DNA from: Acidobacteriota bacterium
Lineage (GTDB): Bacteria > Acidobacteriota > Vicinamibacteria > Vicinamibacterales > UBA2999
DNA length: 64,000 bases
Direction of reading: 5' to 3'
NCBI GenBank assembly: GCA_018000455.1
Contig: JAGNJW010000012.1
Coordinates: forward strand, 62,001 to 126,000
In this document: piece by piece, positions 50,416 through 61,000 of the stretch
Position numbering within the stretch: the stretch's first letter is position 1
How the letters are laid out: each line of letters starts with the position of its first letter
Translations under genes and position numbers: made by a program
Notes under the pieces: generated by a model
What the model was told of the DNA's origin: nothing
What the model saw: only the letters and a program-made list of their open reading frames with translations
Databases searched by the model: none

Positions 50416-53400
50416 ATGGCGACTCTCGAACAGCTCACGCCCGGCGCCGCCATCCGCGGCGTCCTGGCAGATGCCCTGGCCACCGTGGTCAGCGTCAAGT
50501 GGTTCGGCTCCGAAGCCCTCGAGCTGACCTACAAGGACGCCGCCGGTAGGCTCGGCAACGAGCTCCTCTACCGGCACGACGAGCCACGCCTGGTTGTGGT
50601 GGAGCAGGGCCGCCCGTGGAGCTTCGACGGCGACGGCGCGCTCTTCCGCCTCGTCTCCGAAGCGCAGCGCATCCGCCTCGCGCACCTGTTCGACCCCGTG
50701 CTCGCGGTGCACACCTCGCTGGTCGAGCCGCTGCCGCACCAGATCACCGCCGTGTACGAAGCGATGCTGCCGCGCCAGCCGCTCCGCTTCCTGCTGGCCG
50801 ACGACCCCGGCGCCGGCAAGACCATCATGGCCGGGCTGCTCATCAAGGAGCTGATCGCCCGCGGCGACCTGCAGCGCTGCCTGGTGGTGTGCCCCGGCAG
50901 CCTGGCGGAGCAGTGGCAGGACGAGCTCTACCAGCGCTTCCAGTTGCCGTTCGAGATCCTCACGAACGACAAGCTCGAGGCGGCGCGCACCGGCAACTGG
51001 TTCCTCGAAGCCAACTTCGTCATCGCCCGCCTCGACAAGCTGTCGCGCAACGAAGACGTGCAAGAGAAGCTGCAGGCACCGGACTGCCGGTGGGATCTCG
51101 TCGTATGCGACGAAGCCCACAAGATGTCGGCTACCGTCTTCGGTGGCGAGACCAAGTACACGAAGCGCTACCGTCTGGGCGAGCTGCTGTCGGGGCTAAC
51201 CCGCCACTTCCTGCTGATGAGCGCCACGCCGCACAACGGCAAGGAAGCGGACTTCCAGCTCTTCATGGCGCTGCTCGACGGCGACCGCTTCGAAGGCCGC
51301 GTGAGGGACGGCGCGCACGTGGCAGACGTGTCAGATCTGATGCGTCGCATGGTGAAGGAAGAGCTGCTCAAGTTCGACGGCACGCCGCTGTTTCCGGAGC
51401 GCATCGCCTACACCCTGCCGTACAAGCTGTCGGACGCGGAGGCGCACCTCTACAAGAGCGTCACGGACTACGTGCGCGAGGAATTCAACCGCGCCGACGC
51501 GCTCGAAAACGACAAGCGCGCTGGCACGGTGGGATTCGCGCTCACGATTCTGCAGCGCCGGCTGGCGTCGTCGCCCGAGGCCATCTACCAGTCGCTGCGC
51601 CGCCGCCGCGAGCGGCTCGAGAGCCGGCTCCGCGAACTGGAAGTGCTGCAGCGCGGCGGCCAGGTGGCGCCGCCCGTGCTGGCACCCACGCTGCCCGCAC
51701 TCGATGCCGAAGATGTCGAAGATCTTGACGACGCACCCGACGACGAGGTGGAGAAGGTCGAGGAGCAGATTCTCGACCAGGCCACGGCCGCGCGGTCGAT
51801 CAACGAGCTGAAGGCCGAAATCGTCACGCTGCAGCATCTGGAATCGCTCGCGCTCGGCGTGCGTCGCAGCGGCACCGACACAAAGTGGCGGGAACTCGCC
51901 GGACTACTGCACGAGGTGTTCACCAACGCCGGCATGGCCGACCAGGTGAAGGAAGGGGCGGCGCCCTACGGCTCGGGCGAGATTCCCAAGCCAGTGCCGT
52001 CGCCGCACCAGAAGCTGGTCGTGTTTACCGAACACCGCGACACGCTCAACTACCTCGAAAGCCGAATCGCCACGCTGCTGGGCAAGCCCGAGGCCGTGGT
52101 GATGATTCACGGCGGCATGGGGCGTGAAGAGCGCCTCAAGGCGCAGGAATCGTTCAAGCACGACCCCGAGGTGCGGGTGCTGCTGGCCACGGATGCCGCC
52201 GGCGAAGGCATCAATCTGCAGCGCGCCCACCTGATGGTGAACTACGACCTGCCGTGGAACCCCAACCGCCTCGAGCAGCGGTTCGGCCGCATCCACCGCA
52301 TCGGACAGACCGAGGTGTGCCACCTATGGAACCTGGTGGCGGGCGAAACGCGCGAAGGCGACGTATACCGTAGGCTGCTCGAAAAACTCGAAGAAGCGCG
52401 CCACGCCCTGGGCGGTCAGGTCTTCGACGTGCTGGGCAAGCTACAGTTCGAAGAAGGCGAGCAGGAAAAGACGCTGCGCGACCTGCTGCTCGAGGCCATC
52501 CGCTACGGCGACCAGCCCGAGGTGCGCGCCCGACTCAGCACCGTGATCGACCGCGCACTCGACCGCGGCCAGCTCCGCCACCTGCTTGAAGACCACGCGC
52601 TGGCGCACGACGCCATGGACGCCAGCCGCGTGCAGCGCATCCGCGAAGACATGGAGCGGGCGGACGCACGCCGCCTGCAGCCGCACTACATCGAGTCGTT
52701 CTTCCGCGAAGCCTTCCAGCGCCTCGGCGGCACGGCCAGGCAGCGCGAGCTGCGCCGCTACGAGGTGAGCCACGTGCCGGGCCCGGTCGTAGGGCGCGAC
52801 CGGCTGATCGGCATCGGCACGCCGGTGCTACCGCGCTACGAGCGCATCGCCTTCGAAAAGCCGCTCATCGCGCCGCCCGGCCAGCCGCTGGCCGCCTTCG
52901 TGTGCCCCGGGCACCCGTTGCTGGACGCCGTGATCGACCTGACCCTCGAACGAAACGCAGACCTGCTGAAGCGGGGCGCTGTGCTGGTGGACGACCGCGA
53001 CCTCGGCACCCGCCCACGTGTGTTGTTCTACCTGGAACACGCCATTCAGGATGCCGGCGTGACGCGCAGCGGCGACCGCCGCGTCATCTCGAAGCGAATG
53101 CTCTACGTGGAGCTGGATGCCGACGGCGCTACCCGTCACGTGCAGTACGCGCCATACCTGGACTACCGGCCGCTGGCAGAAGGCGAGCCAGACGTGAACA
53201 CCCTGCTGGCCCGTCCGGAATGCCAGTGGATCACCCACGAGCTCGAAGCCAAGGCCCAGACCTACGCCATCGAACACGTGGTGCCTGGCCACCTCGCCGA
53301 GGTGCGGGAGCCGAAGCTGGCCCTGCTGAAGAAGACCGAAGCCGCCGTGATGGAGCGGCTCACGAAGGAAATCACCTACTGGGACCACCGCGCCGCCCAG

Positions 53401-54012
53401 CTCAAGCTGCAGGAACAGGCAGGAAAGCCCAACGCCCGGCTCAACTCCGCCGAGGCCAGAAAGCGCGCAGACCTGCTGCAGACGCGCCTGCAGAAGCGCC
53501 TCGATGAACTGAAGCTCGAAGCCCGCATCTCGCCGCTGCCGCCGGTGGTGCTTGGCGGGATGCTGGTGGTGCCGAAGGGTCTGCTGGACCTGATGGCGGG
53601 CCGGAAGCCCCTGACGGCTTTCTCGGAAGTTGACGTGCAGGTCGTTGCCGCGAAGGCCCGCGCCATCATCATGGACGTGGAGCGCCGCCTCGGCTTCGAG
53701 CCCACCGACCGGGAACTGGAGAAGCTGGGCTACGACATCGAGAGCAAGGTGCCAGGCACTGGCAAGCTGCGATTCATCGAGGTGAAGGGGCGTGCGTCCG
53801 CGGCAGACACGGTGACCGTGACCCGCAACGAAATCCTCTACTCGCTGAACAAGCCCGAGGATTTCATCCTGGGCATCGTTGAGTTCTTCGACCACGAACG
53901 CCATCAAGTGCACTACGTGCGCCAGCCGTTCAGGCGCGAGCCAGACTTCGGCGTGACGAGCGTGAACTACGACCTTGCGGATCTGCTGAGTCGGGCTGGG
54001 GAGCCAGCGTGA
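50416..54012 (+). CDS. SNF2-family helicase with C-terminal DUF3883
   Basis: A 1198-aa SF2 helicase. Residues 1-110 are an N-terminal domain (LTPGAAIRGVLADALATVVSVKW). The motor follows with Walker A DDPGAGKT (129-136), DEAH box D232-EAH, SATPHNGK, and the second lobe VVFTEHRDTLNYL ... ATDAAGEGINLQ ... NRLEQRFGRIHRIGQ. The C-terminus (about 1075-1165: LEKLGYDIESKV...LRFIEVKGRASAADTVTVTRNE) is a DUF3883 domain, a nuclease-like module found with DISARM-like and other defence helicases. Usual family length is 1100-1200 aa. It is followed after 26 bp by the DUF932 gene. Confidence 0.88.
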   Translation: MATLEQLTPGAAIRGVLADALATVVSVKWFGSEALELTYKDAAGRLGNELLYRHDEPRLVVVEQGRPWSFDGDGALFRLVSEAQRIRLAHLFDPVLAVHTSLVEPLPHQITAVYEAMLPRQPLRFLLADDPGAGKTIMAGLLIKELIARGDLQRCLVVCPGSLAEQWQDELYQRFQLPFEILTNDKLEAARTGNWFLEANFVIARLDKLSRNEDVQEKLQAPDCRWDLVVCDEAHKMSATVFGGETKYTKRYRLGELLSGLTRHFLLMSATPHNGKEADFQLFMALLDGDRFEGRVRDGAHVADVSDLMRRMVKEELLKFDGTPLFPERIAYTLPYKLSDAEAHLYKSVTDYVREEFNRADALENDKRAGTVGFALTILQRRLASSPEAIYQSLRRRRERLESRLRELEVLQRGGQVAPPVLAPTLPALDAEDVEDLDDAPDDEVEKVEEQILDQATAARSINELKAEIVTLQHLESLALGVRRSGTDTKWRELAGLLHEVFTNAGMADQVKEGAAPYGSGEIPKPVPSPHQKLVVFTEHRDTLNYLESRIATLLGKPEAVVMIHGGMGREERLKAQESFKHDPEVRVLLATDAAGEGINLQRAHLMVNYDLPWNPNRLEQRFGRIHRIGQTEVCHLWNLVAGETREGDVYRRLLEKLEEARHALGGQVFDVLGKLQFEEGEQEKTLRDLLLEAIRYGDQPEVRARLSTVIDRALDRGQLRHLLEDHALAHDAMDASRVQRIREDMERADARRLQPHYIESFFREAFQRLGGTARQRELRRYEVSHVPGPVVGRDRLIGIGTPVLPRYERIAFEKPLIAPPGQPLAAFVCPGHPLLDAVIDLTLERNADLLKRGAVLVDDRDLGTRPRVLFYLEHAIQDAGVTRSGDRRVISKRMLYVELDADGATRHVQYAPYLDYRPLAEGEPDVNTLLARPECQWITHELEAKAQTYAIEHVVPGHLAEVREPKLALLKKTEAAVMERLTKEITYWDHRAAQLKLQEQAGKPNARLNSAEARKRADLLQTRLQKRLDELKLEARISPLPPVVLGGMLVVPKGLLDLMAGRKPLTAFSEVDVQVVAAKARAIIMDVERRLGFEPTDRELEKLGYDIESKVPGTGKLRFIEVKGRASAADTVTVTRNEILYSLNKPEDFILGIVEFFDHERHQVHYVRQPFRREPDFGVTSVNYDLADLLSRAGEPA

Positions 54013-54038
54013 GCGGCTTGCGCCGCTGGAGATGATGC

Positions 54039-55007
54039 GTGAGCCACGACATCGATCGTTCAACGGGCCTTCCGGCGATGGCGTATGTCGGCGAAGCCCC
54101 GTGGCATCGGCTTGGGCACGAGCTACTGCCAGGGCGACCCATCGAAGAGTGGGTGAAGGCGGCACGCCTCGATTGGAAGCTCGAGCGGCTTCCCGTTCAA
54201 TATCTCTTTGGTGGCGCGCTTCGGACCATGGACGAACGGTTCGTGTTGGCCCGAACGGACACGGGAGAAGCGCTATCCGTTGTCTCGGAGGACTACCGGG
54301 TCGTGCAACCCCGGGAGGTGCTCGAGTTCTACCGCGACTTGGTCGAGGACCAAGGCTGCACTCTGGAGACCGCTGGTGCTCTGAACGGAGGACGCAAGAT
54401 CTGGGCGTTGGCTCGAACACGCAGTACGGCTGCACTCGAGCGAGACAAGAGCGATCAGCTCGAGGCCTACATCCTCCTCGCCACCTCATGCGACAAGACA
54501 CTGGCAACAACGGCGGCGTTCACGAGCGTTCGCGTTGTGTGCCAAAACACCTTGTCGTTTGCGATGTCGGACGTAGCCGAGCACAAGCGCCCGAAGGTCA
54601 AAGTGACGCACAGCCACTTCTTCGACCCGACGGCGGTCAAGAAGGAGCTCGGTTTGGACGAGGCTTGGAAGGCCTTCATCCGCAAAGCAAACGCGATGTC
54701 CGCACGGCGCTTGGGGTCCGAAGAGGTGGCAGCGTTCTTCGACGCCCTCCTTCGCCAGAAACCCGACAAGCCCCTCTCCCCGAAAGCGCAACGCGAATAC
54801 GCAACAGTGTGTGCGCTGTTGTCGAGCGCCCCAGGGCAGAACGTCGAGTCCGCGAAGGGCACGTTGTGGGGCGCTGTCAACGCCGTCAGCTACTACACAG
54901 ACCATGTCAGAGCTTCGTCGTCGGCGAGGCTCGATAGCGCTTGGTTCGGCGCTGGTGCCGCCCTGAAGAACAAGGCATGGGCAGCAGCTGACGCGCTGAT
55001 CAGCTGA
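54039..55007 (+). CDS. DUF932 / phage-plasmid-like protein (TIGR03299 type)
   Basis: A 322-aa protein starting from a GTG with GGAG upstream. It has the family start (GLPAMAYVGEAPWHRLG), then WKLERLPVQY, ARTDTGEALSVVSEDYRVVQP, and VRVVCQNTLSFAM in the middle. This family is usually found on phages and plasmids, and its job is unknown. Finding it inside a chromosomal helicase-methyltransferase operon suggests it was acquired from a mobile element and now belongs to the system. It sits 26 bp after the DUF3883 helicase and 11 bp before the methyltransferase. Confidence 0.85.
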   Translation: MSHDIDRSTGLPAMAYVGEAPWHRLGHELLPGRPIEEWVKAARLDWKLERLPVQYLFGGALRTMDERFVLARTDTGEALSVVSEDYRVVQPREVLEFYRDLVEDQGCTLETAGALNGGRKIWALARTRSTAALERDKSDQLEAYILLATSCDKTLATTAAFTSVRVVCQNTLSFAMSDVAEHKRPKVKVTHSHFFDPTAVKKELGLDEAWKAFIRKANAMSARRLGSEEVAAFFDALLRQKPDKPLSPKAQREYATVCALLSSAPGQNVESAKGTLWGAVNAVSYYTDHVRASSSARLDSAWFGAGAALKNKAWAAADALIS

Positions 55008-55018
55008 AAAGAGTCAGG

Positions 55019-58000
55019 ATGTCGGTTTTCCGCAAGAAGCTCATTGAAGTGGCGCTGCCCCTTGAGGCCATCAACAAGGCGTCAGTCAGGGAAGGCTACA
55101 TCTATCGAGGCAATCCATCAGCGCTGCATAAGTGGTGGGCTCAACGGCCGTTGGCGGCGGCGAGAGCCGTCATTTTCGCGCAGATGGTGGACGACCCGTC
55201 AAGTTACGTGGGCGTCCTCCGTCAGGATTCGAAGCTGCGCCGAAAGGCCGAGAGCCTGCTGAAACAGAAATTGAAGGTTTGGCACGAGGCACGCGCGCTT
55301 GCGAAGAAGGTCGAAGGGACCAAGCTTCAGGGGCCTGAATCCGGGCCAGAACCCACGTTGGATGACGTCCTTGCTGACGAGGAACGTCAGCGCCTGTTCC
55401 GCATCATCGAAGAACTTGTGAAGTGGGAGAACACCACCAACGAGACAGTGCTTCAATCGGCCCGCGACGAGATCTGGCAGAGCTGGCGCCGGGCGTGTGT
55501 TGACAACGCGGGAGATCCACGGGCCAAGGAACTGTTCGACCGAAACAGGCTGCCGGCGTTTCACGACCCGTTCGCCGGTGGCGGGGCGCTGCCGCTCGAG
55601 GCTCAGAGGCTCGGGCTCAAAAGCTACGCCAGCGACCTGAACCCGGTGGCGGTGCTGATCAACAAGGCGATGCTGGAGTTCCCGCCCAGGTTTGCCGGGA
55701 AGCCGCCGGTGAACTCCGAGACACGCAGGGAGAAGTCGCTAATCGCTCGCGGGTGGGAGGGCGCGCAGGGTCTCGCCGAGGACGTACGCTATTACGGCCA
55801 GTGGATGCGCGAGGAGGCCGTAAATCGGATCGGGCACCTCTACCCAGACGTCGAGGTCAACGTCGAGATGGCGGAGGCGCGGCCTGACCTGAAGCCCTAC
55901 GTCGGCCGCAAGCTCACCGTGATCGCGTGGCTCTGGGCGCGCACGGTGAAGAGCCCGAACCCGGCCTTCGCCAAGGTGGACGTGCCACTCGCCTCGACAT
56001 TCATGCTTTCCACCAAGGCGGGCAAGGAGGCGTATGTCGATCCGGTGATCGACGACGGCGGGTACTGCTTCACTGTGAAGGTTGGTAAGCCCAAGGATGC
56101 GGACAGAACGAAACGGGGCACCAAGGCCGGAGGCAGCGGTAGCAACTTTCTCTGTCTGATGTCCGGGACGCCGATGCCGTTCGAGTACCTGCGATCCGAG
56201 GCCAAGGAAGGACGCATGGGGGCGCGCCTGATGGCAATTGTCGCCGAGGGAGACCGCGGGAGGGTCTATCTGTCGCCGACCCCGGAGATGGAAGCCGTTG
56301 CGTTCAGCGCGAGACCGGTCGACGCGCCGGACACCGATCTACCCGCGAAAGCGCTGGGATTCCGAGTGCAGGAATACGGCATGACCAAGTGGCGCGACCT
56401 ATTCACGCCCCGCCAGCTCGTAGCGCTGACGACCTTCTCCGACTTGGTGAACGAGGTGCGCGAGCGGGTGAGCCGCGACGCTGTTATGTCCGGTGTCGCG
56501 GCCGATACAAGGCCGCTGCGTGATGGCGGCGCCGGCGCGGCCGCCTACGCTGAAGCGGTATCTGTCTACCTAGCGTTCTCTCAGGACAAGGCTTGCGAGT
56601 ACGGTTGCACGATCGTTCCTTGGTACAGCAAGGAGGACCGCCCCAAAGGACTCTTCGCGCGGCAAGCAATCCCGATGGTCTGGGACTTTGCGGAGGTGAA
56701 CCCGCTTAGCGACATTGGCGGGAGCCTCTCAAAGTCTGTCGAGATCGTAGCCGGTGCTCTTGCTGGATGCGCTGCTGACGGTCCGGCTGGAGCAGGACAC
56801 CAGCGAGATGCAGTGCGCACAGATCTAGCAGACGGGGCGCTCGTATCTACCGACCCACCGTACTACGACAACATCGGCTACGCTGACCTGTCCGACTTTT
56901 TCTACGTGTGGCTGCGGCGTTCCCTCCGTCCCGTCTTTCCCGATCTATTCGCAACGCTCGCCGTGCCCAAAGCCGAGGAGCTGGTAGCGACGCCCTACCG
57001 CCATGGCAGCACGGAGATGGCCGAGACCTTCTTCCTCGATGGCATGACCCAGGCGATGCATCGCCTCGCCCACGAGACGCATCCGGCTTTTCCCGTCACC
57101 ATCTACTACGCCTTCAAACAGTCGGAGAGCGACGAAGAGCAGGGCACCGCCAGCACTGGCTGGGACACGTTTCTCGCAGCCGTCATTGAGGCAGGTTTCG
57201 CCATTAGCGGCACCTGGCCGATCCGCACCGAACGGGGCGCAAGATCGGTTGGCCTGGGCACTAATGCCTTGGCTTCGAGCATCATCCTCGTCTGCCGCCT
57301 GCGGGAGGTGAACGCCCCTACCGTGACGCGCCGCGAGTTCGTCACCAAACTCAAGGCCGACTTGCCTATGGCTCTCGCCCACCTCCAGCGCGGCAACATC
57401 GCGCCGGTTGACCTCGCGCAGGCAGCTATCGGCCCCGGCATGGCCGTTTACACCCGCTACGCCAAGGTGCTCGACGCCGAGGGCAAGCCGCTCAGCGTGC
57501 GCGAAGCGCTGGCCCTCATCAACCAGACCCTCGACGAGGCGCTTGCCGAGCAGGAAGGCGACTTCGATGCAGACAGCCGTTGGGCACTCACGTGGTTCGA
57601 GCAGTCGGGCTTCGATGAAGGTGAGTACGGTGTGGCCGAGCAGCTCTCCAAGTCCAAGAACACGAGTGTCGCTGGCATGGGTGAGGCCGGCATCGTCGAA
57701 TCGAAGCGGGGCAAGGTGCGGCTGCTCAGGCCCGACGAACTGCCCGAGGACTGGGACCCTGCATCTGACGCCCGCCTGACGGCTTGGGAGATCGTTCACC
57801 AACTGATTCGTGTTCTGGCCTCTGGCGGAGAGACCGCGGCAGCAGACTTGGTGGCGAAGATCGGCGCTAGGGCCGAGATTGGCCGCGAGCTGGCGTACAG
57901 GCTCTACACAATGTGCGAGCGGAAGAAGCGTTCGACTGAAGCGCTGGCATACAACGGGCTCGTGCAGAGCTGGCCAGAGATCACGCGCCAGGCTCGCGAA

Positions 58001-58051
58001 AGCACGCAAACCAGACAGCCGGAACCGGTCGATCTGTTCGGTCGAGAGTAG
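55019..58051 (+). CDS. DUF1156-domain DNA (adenine/cytosine-N) methyltransferase
   Basis: A 1010-aa protein. The N-terminus (KKLIEVALPLEAINKASVRE, then GNPSALHKWWAQRPLAAARAVIF) is the DUF1156 signature. SAM-binding motif I is FAGGGALPLEA (about 184-194) and catalytic motif IV is DPPY (612-615) followed by YDNIGYADLSDFFYVW. The two are separated by about 420 residues that may include the target-recognition domain. The family probably methylates the exocyclic N of adenine or cytosine. In the operon it is the likely self-marking enzyme. A DUF499 ATPase follows 12 bp later, the usual pairing. Confidence 0.9.
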   Translation: MSVFRKKLIEVALPLEAINKASVREGYIYRGNPSALHKWWAQRPLAAARAVIFAQMVDDPSSYVGVLRQDSKLRRKAESLLKQKLKVWHEARALAKKVEGTKLQGPESGPEPTLDDVLADEERQRLFRIIEELVKWENTTNETVLQSARDEIWQSWRRACVDNAGDPRAKELFDRNRLPAFHDPFAGGGALPLEAQRLGLKSYASDLNPVAVLINKAMLEFPPRFAGKPPVNSETRREKSLIARGWEGAQGLAEDVRYYGQWMREEAVNRIGHLYPDVEVNVEMAEARPDLKPYVGRKLTVIAWLWARTVKSPNPAFAKVDVPLASTFMLSTKAGKEAYVDPVIDDGGYCFTVKVGKPKDADRTKRGTKAGGSGSNFLCLMSGTPMPFEYLRSEAKEGRMGARLMAIVAEGDRGRVYLSPTPEMEAVAFSARPVDAPDTDLPAKALGFRVQEYGMTKWRDLFTPRQLVALTTFSDLVNEVRERVSRDAVMSGVAADTRPLRDGGAGAAAYAEAVSVYLAFSQDKACEYGCTIVPWYSKEDRPKGLFARQAIPMVWDFAEVNPLSDIGGSLSKSVEIVAGALAGCAADGPAGAGHQRDAVRTDLADGALVSTDPPYYDNIGYADLSDFFYVWLRRSLRPVFPDLFATLAVPKAEELVATPYRHGSTEMAETFFLDGMTQAMHRLAHETHPAFPVTIYYAFKQSESDEEQGTASTGWDTFLAAVIEAGFAISGTWPIRTERGARSVGLGTNALASSIILVCRLREVNAPTVTRREFVTKLKADLPMALAHLQRGNIAPVDLAQAAIGPGMAVYTRYAKVLDAEGKPLSVREALALINQTLDEALAEQEGDFDADSRWALTWFEQSGFDEGEYGVAEQLSKSKNTSVAGMGEAGIVESKRGKVRLLRPDELPEDWDPASDARLTAWEIVHQLIRVLASGGETAAADLVAKIGARAEIGRELAYRLYTMCERKKRSTEALAYNGLVQSWPEITRQARESTQTRQPEPVDLFGRE

Positions 58052-58063
58052 CGCACCCTCATC

Positions 58064-61000
58064 ATGGCGATTACCAACCACGAACGCGTCGGGAAGGCCC
58101 TGGAAGCCCTGAGGACTGGGCTGTTTCCGTTCATCGAACGCGAGCTCAAGAATGCGTATCAAGACAAGGCGGACGCTCAGGCACGGATGCTGATGGGCGA
58201 CGATCGCCTCCTGGCGAACAAGCCGGTTTCTGAGTGGGACATCGCGGCGTTGCTGAAGCTGATGTGGGAGTCGTGGAACGCCGTGTTTCGGAAGACCCTC
58301 GGCCCCGCTCACCGCAGCTTGCTCTCGGAACTGCGGGACCACCGGAACCGGTGGGCCCACCAGGAGACATTCACGAGCGACGACGCCTACCGGGCGCTCG
58401 ACTCGTCCTCGCGTCTACTCGCGGCCGTGTCAGCACCGCAGGCCGACGACCTCGAGAAGATGAAGACCGAGCTGTTGCGTCTGAGGTTCGACGAACAGGT
58501 GCGCGGCGAGAAGCGCAAGAGCGCGGGCACGGCTATCGAGAGTGCCGGCGTGAGCGGCCTCAAGCCCTGGCGCGAGGTGGTCACACCCCACAGGGACGTG
58601 GCCAGCGGACGCTACCAGCAGGCCGAGTTCGCGGCGGATCTGTGGCAGGTGCACCTGGGCGAGGGCGGCGACGAGTACAAGAACCCGGTCGAGTTCTTCC
58701 GTCGCACCTACCTCACGGAGAGTCTGAAGAGCATGCTCGTGGGCGCCGTGCGACGCCTGTCGGGCCAGGGCGGCGACCCGGTGGTGCAGCTCCAGACCAA
58801 CTTCGGGGGCGGCAAGACCCACTCGATGCTGGCGCTGTACCACATGTGCTCTGGCGCCAAGGCGTCGGAGCTGGTGGGTATCGACGCCGTGTTGCGGGAG
58901 GCCGGTGCCTCCACGTTGCCCAAGGCGCAACCGGTCGTGCTCGTGGGCAACAAGATCTCACCCGGCAATCCGTCCACGAAGCCTGACGGAACGGTCGTGA
59001 AGACGCTGTGGGGCGAGCTGGCCTGGCAGCTCGGGGGCAAGAAGGCGTTCGAGCGGGTGAGGGCCGACGACGAGCACGCCACCAGCCCGGGCGACGTGCT
59101 GCGCGAGCTGTTCAACGAATACGGACCCTGCCTGATCCTGATCGACGAGTGGGTGGCCTACGCGCGCCAGCTTCACGACCAAAGCGACCTTCCGGCCGGC
59201 GGGTTCGAGACGCAGTTCACCTTCGCTCAGGTGCTCACGGAATCCGCGAAGCTGGCGAAGAACTGCCTGCTGGTGATCAGTCTGCCCGCGTCTGACACAG
59301 CGGGCTCGCCGCACACGCAGGCGGACGACATCGAGGTGGGTGGCGTGCGTGGCCGCGAAGCCCTGGACCGGCTGCGCAACGTGGTGGGCCGCGTGGAGTC
59401 GTCGTGGCGGCCGGCCAGCGCTGAAGAGGGCTTCGAAATCGTCCGTAGGCGGCTGTTCGAGCCGATGACTGATCCCGATCAGTTCAAAGACCGCGACGTG
59501 GTCGCGCGCGCCTTCGGCGACCTGTACCGCAACCAGCACGCGGAGTTCCCGCCCGAGTGCCGGGGGGCAGACTACGAGACACGGATCAAGGCCGCGTACC
59601 CCATCCACCCGGAGATTTTCGACCGGCTCTACACCGACTGGTCCACGCTGGTGAAGTTCCAGCGCACCCGCGGTGTGCTGCGCCTCATGGCCGCTGTGAT
59701 TCACAGCCTGTGGGAGAAGGGCGACCGGAACCCGCTCATCCTGCCGGCCAATATCTCCATCGACGAACCGCGGGTGCAGTTCGAGCTGACGCGCTACCTG
59801 TCAGACAACTGGGTGCCGGTGATTTCGAGGGATGTGGACGGCCCGGGTTCGCTGCCGCTACAGATCGACGGCGACCAGCCCAACCTGGGCAAATACGCCG
59901 CCTGCCGGCGCGTGGCCCGCACCATCTACATGGGGTCTGCGCCTACGGCGTCCGCCGCGCACCGGGGCATCGAAGACCGGCGCGTGAAGCTTGGCTGCGT
60001 GATGCCGGGCGAGTCGCCGGCCATCTTCGGCGACGCCTTGCGGCGCCTGGCGGGCGCAGCCACCTACCTGTATCAGGACGGCCCGCGCTACTGGTACTCG
60101 ACCCAGCCTACCGTGACGAAACTGGCGGAGGACCGCGCCGAGCAGCTCAAGCGCGATTCCGACAAGGTGGTGGAGGAGATCCACCGGCGGCTCAGGATTG
60201 ACCTTCGCACGAAGGGGCCCTTCGACCGTGTGCACGACCTGCCGCGCAATTCGCAGGAAGTGCCAGACGACCCGGACGCGCGACTGGTCGTGATGAGCGT
60301 TGACCAGCCGTACACCCGGGAGGATGGCAGCCTCGCGGCGGCCGCCGCGCGCGACATGTTCGAGATGCGGGGCAACACCCCGCGCCTCTACCGCAACGCC
60401 TTGGTGTTCCTTGCCGCCGACAAGGTGCGGCTCCAGGACCTTGACGAGGCCACGCGCCGCTATCTGGCGTGGAAGTCCATCCTGGCCGAGCAGGTCGAGT
60501 TGAACCTCGACCCACAGCAAGTGGCGCAGGCCGAGACGCAGAAGTCGAATGCAGACAGCGCAGTGACGGCGCGTCTGCCTGAGACGTATCAGTGGCTGCT
60601 CGTGCCCACGCAATCGTCGCCGGCGGCCCCGGTGGAGATTCAGGCCACGCGCCTGTCTGGCAGCGAGGCCTTGGCGGTTCGGGCAAGCAAGAAGCTGATC
60701 AAGGACGAACTGCTGCTGCCCAGCTTCGCGCCGTCGCGCCTGCGGATGGAGCTGGACAGGATTCCGCTGTGGCCCGACGACCACGTGGGGGTGAAGCAGC
60801 TCGCGGAGCATTTCGCACGCTACGTCTACCTGCCGAGGCTATCTGGGCCCGAGGTGTTGCTCGAGTCCGTGCGCAGGGGCGTGGAGCTGATCACCTGGGA
60901 GCACGACGCATTCGCGTTCGCCGCCAGCTACGACGAGGAGGCAGGGCGATACCGCGAACTGCGGGCCGGACAGGTGGTGTCTGTGGGTGCTGGCAACCCC

